A stretch of DNA of 64,000 nt from an uncultured Paenibacillaceae bacterium (GTDB taxonomy: Bacteria > Bacillota > Bacilli > Paenibacillales > DA-C8), in contig CALGAO010000096.1 in the NCBI GenBank assembly GCA_937957685.1, positions 1 through 64,000 on the forward strand, read 5' to 3'. The position numbers and the translations under genes were made by a program. Below are positions 58,542 to 64,000 of the stretch, one piece after another; position 1 is the stretch's first letter; every line of letters starts with the position of its first letter. The notes beneath the pieces are model-generated. The model did not search any database. It saw only the letters and a program-made list of their open reading frames with translations, and had not been told where the DNA came from.

Positions 58542-61418
58542 CTACCCTCTTCTCAGCTCCAGAATCTCACGCAGCTCCTCGTTCGACAGCTCCCCGATCC
58601 ACTGTTCGCCGCTGCCCACGATCCTGTTGCTGAGTCCCAGCTTGCGCTCCAGCATCTCGTCGATCTTCTCCTCCAGCGTGCCGATCGAGATGAATTTGTG
58701 GACGAACACGGACCGACGTTGCCCGATCCGGTACACCCGGTCCGATGCCTGATTCTCCACCGCCGGATTCCACCATCGGTCATAATGAAACACATGGTTG
58801 GCACTGGTCAGATTCAGCCCGGTGCCGCCTGTCTTCAGGGAGAGGATGAAGACCCCGCGCGGCTCATCCTGACGTTCCGCCTGGAAGCTGGCGATCATCT
58901 GATCGCGTTCAGCCTTGCCGATGCCGCCATGCATGAACATGACCTTCTCCCTCAGACGTCCGCTGAGCACCTTCTGCATGAGCCTGCCCATCTCGATATA
59001 CTGCGTGAAGATGATGCACCTCTCCTTCGCCTCCCGCACCTCCTCCACCATCTCCGTCAGTCGCATCAGCTTGTGCGATTGCTCCAGCAGCTCTTCCGTC
59101 GGCCTGTCAACCTCTCTGGTCAGCAAGGCGGGATGATCGCACAGCTGCTTCAGCTTCGTGATCGTGGCGAGCACCGTTCCCCTTCGTTCCATCGCATGCA
59201 GCGAATCGATGCGGCGGAACAGCAGATCCAGCTGTTGCTCGTACAGCGCGCTCTGCTCGGGAGACAGCGTGACGTAACATTTGATCTCCTGCTTGCTTGG
59301 CAGATTGAGGGAGATGGTCGGATCGTTCTTCTCCCGGCGAAGCAGGAAAGGTCTGACGATCGCCTGCACTTTCCGGATGCCTTCTTCGTCCTGCAGCCGC
59401 TCCGCTCGCCTCGCGAACCGGTCGAAGGAGCGAAGCGAGCCGAGATAGCCCGGATTCACAAAATTCATGATCGACCATAGCTCGGAGAGCCGATTCTCCA
59501 GAGGGGTCCCGGTCAGCGCGACGCGATGGCCCGCCCGCAGGTAACGGATCGCCTGGGCCTGCTTCGTATAGGCGTTCTTGATGTTCTGCGCCTCATCCAG
59601 ACACAGCGTCTCCCACCGGATCAGCCTGAGCTGGTCGCGGTCCAGGGAAGCGAGCGCATAGGAGGTCAGGACCACGTCGGACGCCAGGGCGGCTTCGATG
59701 AACGCATCCCCCTTCAGACGCATCGGTCCGTGGTGCAGATGGATCCTCAGCTCCGGTGCGAATCGTTCAAATTCTTTCTGCCAGTTGCCCAGCACGGAAG
59801 TCGGGCAGATGAGCAGCGATGGCCGCTTCGGACGCTCCGTCTCCAGGATGTGCAGCAGATAGGCGATCCATTGGATCGTCTTGCCGAGGCCCATATCGTC
59901 CGCGAGACACCCGCCGAAGCCGAGTCGGCGAAGCATGGCGAGCCATGATACGCCCTCATGCTGATAGGGCCGCAGCTGTCCCCTCAGCCCGGAGGGAACC
60001 GGAATGAGCGGAGGCTTGTGAATGCGGCGCAGCTGGTCGAAATATCGTTCGAACTCCGCCGCGAATTCCATCTCGATGCCGAACCCCTCTTCCTCCCCCG
60101 TCTCTCCTTCCTGGACCCTGGAGGTTTCCCTGAGCAAGCCGTATTCCAGAACCTCGTACAGCGGGATCCCGCCTTCCCGCTGGTATCGGCGCAGCCTTTT
60201 CTGGATGTCCTGCAACATGTTCAGATCGACTGCGATCCATCGGCCGCGGATGGAGACGAGATGCCTGCCGCTCGCGATGAGCTGCCTGTATTCTTCCTCC
60301 GTCAGCTCCAGATCGCCGATGGATACGCGCCAATCGAACGCCAGCAGCTGTTCCAGCCCCAACATGCCCCCGCCTGCAGGACCAGGGCTGCCCAGGATGC
60401 GGGTGCGCAGCCGCGGCCTTGTGCGACGAATCTGCTCCCACCAGGAGGGCAAGAGCACGGACACGCCATGCGCGATCAGCTTCGAGCTCCACTCCATCAG
60501 GAACTGCCAGGCCCCTTCGTCATCGAGGTGCTCCAGCATCAGATTCGGATGGTTGGCATCCGCGAGCTCCTTGACGAGGCTGGTGATCTTGCGCGTCTCA
60601 CGATAGATGCGCTCCGTAAGCAGCGGTTGCCATTCGTCCGGGCAGTTCCCCTCCAGCACGTCCCCGCTCATGGCGCAGGTCAATGCAAGCGTCGGATCCT
60701 TGCGATCCTGGACGAAGATGGACAGATGCCATCTGCCGCCCGCATCCGGTTCGGACAAACGAAGCATGAGCCGGAACGGCAGCTGCTCCTGCTCATAGCC
60801 AAGCGCATGCAGCCAGTCCTCCTCGCTCAACCATGCCTCCCTGACCATGGCCTGCATGCTCCTGTAGGCGCTGACATACCTTTCGTAGCCCGGCAGCTGC
60901 GAGGAACGCTCAGCGTCCGGAATCTCGCTGTCGGTCAGATAGGCCAGCACCAGCTGACTCGCCCAGCGGTCAGCGAGCATCCGGTCCTCAAGCGACAGCA
61001 GCTGTTCCTGCTTCCCTTCGGCTGGCTCCTCCAACAGCCTCCCCCAGTCGATGCGAAAAGCTGCGTTGCCCCGTCTCCACCTGTCATAATCCGGGATCAT
61101 CCAGCCAGCCTGCAGCGATCTGCGGATGATCGGCGCGATCCGCATGCTGCGCAGCGCCTCGTCGTCCCAACTCCAGGCGATGTGGCGATTGACCGGCAGA
61201 TCGATCCAGTAATCAACCGCCCATCTCACCGGCAGCTTGATCACCTCGCGAACGGAGAGCGGCTCGGTCGGGATCAGCGTGCCATAGTAGGAAGGCTGAT
61301 GGTACGTGAACAGCTTGCCAAGCAGCTGGCTCGGTCTCATATAGGGCTCAGACCACAGCAAGCATCCGCCGTTGTCCAGCCATTGCGCGCATATCCGGAT
61401 AGACCGCATTGCTGTCAT
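58542..61418 (-). CDS. SNF2-family ATP-dependent helicase
   Basis: The protein is 958 residues. The ATG at 61418 overlaps the stop of the SWIM gene (ATGA). About 450 N-terminal residues precede the SNF2 motor: RPYQHEGVSWLAMLRRLGFGGCLADDMGLGKTIQ (motifs Q and I), LCLDEAQNIKN (motif II DEAQ), VALTGTPLENRLSELW (motif III), and the second lobe with IIFTQYIEMGRLMQKVL and SDRVYRIGQRRSVFVHKFISIGTLEEKI. This is a Rad54/HepA-like double-strand DNA translocase of the bacterial SNF2 group. It remodels protein-DNA complexes; the target is unknown. Confidence 0.93.
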   Translation of the reverse strand: MTAMRSIRICAQWLDNGGCLLWSEPYMRPSQLLGKLFTYHQPSYYGTLIPTEPLSVREVIKLPVRWAVDYWIDLPVNRHIAWSWDDEALRSMRIAPIIRRSLQAGWMIPDYDRWRRGNAAFRIDWGRLLEEPAEGKQEQLLSLEDRMLADRWASQLVLAYLTDSEIPDAERSSQLPGYERYVSAYRSMQAMVREAWLSEEDWLHALGYEQEQLPFRLMLRLSEPDAGGRWHLSIFVQDRKDPTLALTCAMSGDVLEGNCPDEWQPLLTERIYRETRKITSLVKELADANHPNLMLEHLDDEGAWQFLMEWSSKLIAHGVSVLLPSWWEQIRRTRPRLRTRILGSPGPAGGGMLGLEQLLAFDWRVSIGDLELTEEEYRQLIASGRHLVSIRGRWIAVDLNMLQDIQKRLRRYQREGGIPLYEVLEYGLLRETSRVQEGETGEEEGFGIEMEFAAEFERYFDQLRRIHKPPLIPVPSGLRGQLRPYQHEGVSWLAMLRRLGFGGCLADDMGLGKTIQWIAYLLHILETERPKRPSLLICPTSVLGNWQKEFERFAPELRIHLHHGPMRLKGDAFIEAALASDVVLTSYALASLDRDQLRLIRWETLCLDEAQNIKNAYTKQAQAIRYLRAGHRVALTGTPLENRLSELWSIMNFVNPGYLGSLRSFDRFARRAERLQDEEGIRKVQAIVRPFLLRREKNDPTISLNLPSKQEIKCYVTLSPEQSALYEQQLDLLFRRIDSLHAMERRGTVLATITKLKQLCDHPALLTREVDRPTEELLEQSHKLMRLTEMVEEVREAKERCIIFTQYIEMGRLMQKVLSGRLREKVMFMHGGIGKAERDQMIASFQAERQDEPRGVFILSLKTGGTGLNLTSANHVFHYDRWWNPAVENQASDRVYRIGQRRSVFVHKFISIGTLEEKIDEMLERKLGLSNRIVGSGEQWIGELSNEELREILELRRG

Positions 61419-63031
61419 GGATTCAGATGACTCCTTCTCAGTTCTTCATGGAAAGCTCTCAGCATCTTGTACTTATCAGTTAACCTCATTAAATATTCCT
61501 CGAAGCGATCGGATTGCTGCAGCCGTTCATAACAGGCCTGAAGCCTCCTCAGCAGTTCCGCCGCCTGCTTGTAGCCGTCCCTTCGACGCTCGGCGATGCT
61601 CCGCTCAACCAGCTGATGATAGAGCGGCAGGAGCGCCTGCGGATCCTGCTGCTCGATCCTCTGCAGCAGCGCGCCGCTCATATCCTGCAACGGCCGATCC
61701 GCCGCTATCTGCAGATCGATCCAGGCGCGATAATCCCCCATCTGCTCCAGGCTGCCGGCATACAGTTCGAAGCTGTGAGGCAGGAGCGCCTTCAGCGCTT
61801 CCACCCGCTCGACGCTGTTGCCCAGATGAGGCATGAGCTTCAGCCAACAGTTGAGATAGCGGGACATGGCCTGTTTCGAACCGCTGGCGCGAACGGCTTC
61901 CATCATGCTGCTCAGCTGATCCTGCACCGTGAGCCAATCGCGGGCCTTGATGCTCGCCTCCACATAGGCGAAGCAATGATCGATCTCCCCGATCTCCTGC
62001 GCCAGCTCCAGCAGTTTCGGGAAGGCCTTCCCATGATCATGGAGCATCTCCAGATGCAGCCTGGCCAGCCTCAGGCGCTTGTGCTTGTCCGAATCGGGAG
62101 TGGCCTGTCCTTCTTCCGCATCCAGCCAATCCGCTTCCAGCTTCAGCAGCTCGGGTTGATCCGCCAGCTGCCAGAGCAGATGCCGGTAGATATGGAGCCA
62201 TCGGATCGCGGCATCGCCGGATCGGAAGGCATGCTTGTGAATGAAATCAATCAGCTCCATCAGTCTGCGGCGGATCAGGCCGCCTTCGGCATGCGGGGCA
62301 AGCTGGGCGATCCGCTGGCGGAAGCCGGATGCGCACAGCTCGAACAGTCGCCGGAAGCTCTCCTCCAGCTGCTGGGGCTTGTAGCCGTTGGATATATCGG
62401 AGTAACGGTTCTCGGCGATCACGAGCAGGAACAGCTCGGCCGCCGCGCGATACAGCATGCGCATCACAGGCCGCCAAACCTCGGATATGCGAAGCACGTA
62501 TTTCTCCGCCTCCACATGAAAGGCTTCCACGTGATGGGAGGGCGATGTGAAATATCCGGCGAACTTCTTGTTCAGGTCGAGCTGCCACGCATGGAGGGCA
62601 TCCGTCTCCTGCACCGCATGAGACTCCCGGACCGTTGCCTCTGCAGGTTCCGCCGCGGTCCTGACCGCGCGCTTCTGCTTGTCCGACTTCTCCTTGCTCT
62701 TGCGCAACCGCATCTGTTGATGCTGCATCAGGAACAGCTCCGTCCGCTTCTCGAACTGTCCGTACAGGCTGAAAAATACCGCCGCCATGTGATAGCAGTA
62801 GCGCTTCGTCGAACAGCTGCAGCGGCTGTTGTCAAACTGCTGCAGATCCATATGTACGCGGTATGTCTCCTGCTTGACCCGCACCTCCGCGCGCACCTTC
62901 CCTGGCTGCACCTGTACGTCCAGCACGCAACCTTTCTGATAGGCCAGCCACCCGCGCTGCATCGTCTTCTCGCCGAATCGCCTGATCATCTCCATCTGCA
63001 GATCGACGATTTCACTCTTACTGATGGACAA
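61415..63031 (-). CDS. SWIM zinc-finger domain protein
   Basis: The protein is 538 residues; a TTG at 63031 is used, with GGAGGT and GAGGAA upstream. The SWIM motif CxCx(n)CxH occurs as CSCSTKRYCYH at about residues 70-82, a zinc-binding module for DNA or protein interaction. The rest is helical with TPR-like repeats (LAQEIGEIDHCFAYVEASIKARDW, ALLPLYHQLVERSIAERRRDGYKQAAELLRRLQ). The four-base overlap with the SNF2 gene indicates a joint function. Similar SWIM/SNF2 pairs are common in bacilli and are thought to act in DNA transactions. Confidence 0.87.
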   Translation of the reverse strand: MSISKSEIVDLQMEMIRRFGEKTMQRGWLAYQKGCVLDVQVQPGKVRAEVRVKQETYRVHMDLQQFDNSRCSCSTKRYCYHMAAVFFSLYGQFEKRTELFLMQHQQMRLRKSKEKSDKQKRAVRTAAEPAEATVRESHAVQETDALHAWQLDLNKKFAGYFTSPSHHVEAFHVEAEKYVLRISEVWRPVMRMLYRAAAELFLLVIAENRYSDISNGYKPQQLEESFRRLFELCASGFRQRIAQLAPHAEGGLIRRRLMELIDFIHKHAFRSGDAAIRWLHIYRHLLWQLADQPELLKLEADWLDAEEGQATPDSDKHKRLRLARLHLEMLHDHGKAFPKLLELAQEIGEIDHCFAYVEASIKARDWLTVQDQLSSMMEAVRASGSKQAMSRYLNCWLKLMPHLGNSVERVEALKALLPHSFELYAGSLEQMGDYRAWIDLQIAADRPLQDMSGALLQRIEQQDPQALLPLYHQLVERSIAERRRDGYKQAAELLRRLQACYERLQQSDRFEEYLMRLTDKYKMLRAFHEELRRSHLNP

Positions 63032-63253
63032 CGTTCCTCACAACCTCCGAACTTATGGCCTCGCGCCAGAACCGTCATACTTAACTTTCCACAATGCTTA
63101 TCCCTTAATCATATCATAAGTACAAACGGCAAACGAGAGAGGAAACGCTCCCATCCCAGTTCCCGGCGATATTCCGTGCAGATCATGAACCGCTCTAACC
63201 GCTGCACCGACCTCCTCTCATAAGCAATAACCGTCTGAAACGTCTGAAAATGC

Positions 63254-63276
63254 AAAAAAGCAGGCATCTGCCTGCT
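63254..63276 (-). terminator. Terminator of the 66-residue protein gene
   Basis: AGCAGGCA (63259-63266) pairs with TGCCTGCT (63269-63276). TTTTTTGC follows on the - strand. Confidence 0.85.
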
Positions 63277-63293
63277 CGTGCATATCGGGAATA

Positions 63294-63494
63294 TTACTGC
63301 TTCTTGCGATCCATCAGATGGATGACATTGTTGGCGAAGCCCCTGTTGTCGCTGTTGAGTCTCTCATTGCGGAGCATCTGGCCAAGGTCAGAGATCGTCT
63401 GTTCCAACAGTTTCCCCTTGTATCTGGAAAACAGTCGCTTGTTCTCCTTCTGCAGTATGGCCAGGATCAACTGTTTCTGCCTCGTGGTAAGCAT
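63294..63494 (-). CDS. Small conserved hypothetical protein
   Basis: The protein is 66 residues, helical and basic (MLTTRQKQLILAILQKENKR, LLEQTISDLGQMLRNERLNS). The ATG at 63494 follows AAGGAGGAAGG. No domain was recognised. It has its own terminator directly downstream. Confidence 0.7.
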   Translation of the reverse strand: MLTTRQKQLILAILQKENKRLFSRYKGKLLEQTISDLGQMLRNERLNSDNRGFANNVIHLMDRKKQ

Positions 63495-63621
63495 GCCGAC
63501 CTTCCTCCTTTAACGAACTTGACTGATAGCCCCGCCACTCCTATAAGATCATTGTGACACATGGCCCGCTATCCTTCAAGAGTCTGATCATTGATTTTGC
63601 TGCCTGGCGGCAAGTTCGTGT

Positions 63622-64000
63622 TCAATCCCGTTCGTAGATCGAGCCGGAACGGCTGGCGAACAGCTCGGCGTATACCTTCTCCGCGTAAGAGTCCGTCATG
63701 CCCGCGATGTAATCCGCGACCAGCCGCTCCCATGGCCATACGGCCTGATGCTGCCGGTAGCTTTCGATCCAGTCCGGCGGCAGGATCAGGCTGCCGGATT
63801 CGTATTCGCGGAAGCTCTGCCACAGCCTCTCCACGATGATCTCGCTGCGCTTCTGCAGGCGCTGCACGCGGAAATCCTTGATCATCGTCACCCAGGCGAG
63901 CTTCTTCAGGATCTCCATCGTGCGGAGCAGGTCCAGATCCTGCTGCCCGTCGCGGACGAAGGTGACGCGCTTCCAGCCGTTCCGCGGATCGTCGATGATG
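63622..64000 (-). CDS. C-terminal part of a dGTPase-family (HD) triphosphohydrolase
   Basis: Only the last 126 or so codons lie in the window; the gene runs off the right edge. The visible part reads DPRNGWKRVTFVRDG, then LLRTMEILKKLAWVTMIKDF and VQRLQKRSEIIVERL, and ends in LVADYIAGMTDSYAEKVYAELF. The IAGMTDxYA signature near the C-terminus is characteristic of deoxyguanosinetriphosphate triphosphohydrolase-like proteins. The HD metal-binding residues are upstream, outside the window. The family hydrolyses dNTPs to nucleosides and triphosphate. Confidence 0.8.
   Translation of the reverse strand, partial: IIDDPRNGWKRVTFVRDGQQDLDLLRTMEILKKLAWVTMIKDFRVQRLQKRSEIIVERLWQSFREYESGSLILPPDWIESYRQHQAVWPWERLVADYIAGMTDSYAEKVYAELFASRSGSIYERD

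Noticed and set aside
61514..63223. 569-codon open frame on the + strand
   Set aside because: Antisense to the SWIM gene and beyond; no domain features.

Overview
The window looks like chromosomal DNA from a moderately GC-rich, spore-forming Gram-positive bacterium of the Paenibacillaceae type. Evidence: strong AGGAGG-type ribosome binding sites, frequent TTG and GTG starts, a CwlJ spore-cortex hydrolase, an LTA synthase family protein, copper-amine-oxidase-like (stalk) domains, a YtrA-type GntR regulator, MrfA/MrfB homologues and a XerS-type recombinase. No rRNA, tRNA, transposase or CRISPR array was seen.

The key landmark is a 28-bp sequence at 8685-8712 that closely matches the Bacillus subtilis chromosome-dimer resolution site dif (as recalled). 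Most genes to its left (2.2-8.6 kb) are on the + strand. Most genes to its right (from 10.5 kb) are on the - strand. This is the pattern expected where two replichores meet, so the window probably spans the replication terminus. A XerS-like tyrosine recombinase lies about 740 bp from the site.

Layout: 0-5.7 kb, small secreted or hypothetical proteins, a histidine phosphatase, a methyltransferase, an SDR-like protein and an isochorismatase-family hydrolase. 5.7-9.4 kb, a structured leader, a stalk-domain protein, a solute-binding-protein fragment, an AT-rich lipoprotein, dif and a two-helix peptide. 9.4-15 kb, xerS, a gate-domain membrane protein, an XRE/membrane-protein pair with a partial duplicate of itself, and decayed acetyltransferase and methyltransferase genes. 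15-22 kb, a complete Wadjet (JetABCD) anti-plasmid operon with two further membrane-protein genes attached downstream. 22.3-27.3 kb, small genes, a 10-codon ORF with stacked hairpins, ThpR and a serine hydrolase. 27.3-33 kb, an LnrJK-LnrLMN-like two-component system and ABC exporter. 33-38.3 kb, an FAH-family enzyme, a lipoprotein, a YtrA-like regulator with a YtrB-like exporter, and an isolated holin/glucosaminidase pair. 38.8-47.8 kb, a metallo-hydrolase, cysJI sulfite reductase, mrfAB DNA repair and a Gre-like factor. 48-58.5 kb, aminopeptidase, cwlJ, ilvA, NlpC/P60 hydrolase, cupin, gdhA, LTA synthase family protein and a DUF2243/CtaG-like pair. 58.5-64 kb, a SNF2 helicase coupled to a SWIM zinc-finger protein, a small protein, and the 3' end of a dGTPase-family gene.

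The short stretches around dif contain several broken genes and partial duplications, consistent with a plastic terminus region. All family assignments come from reading the translated sequences; no database search was run.
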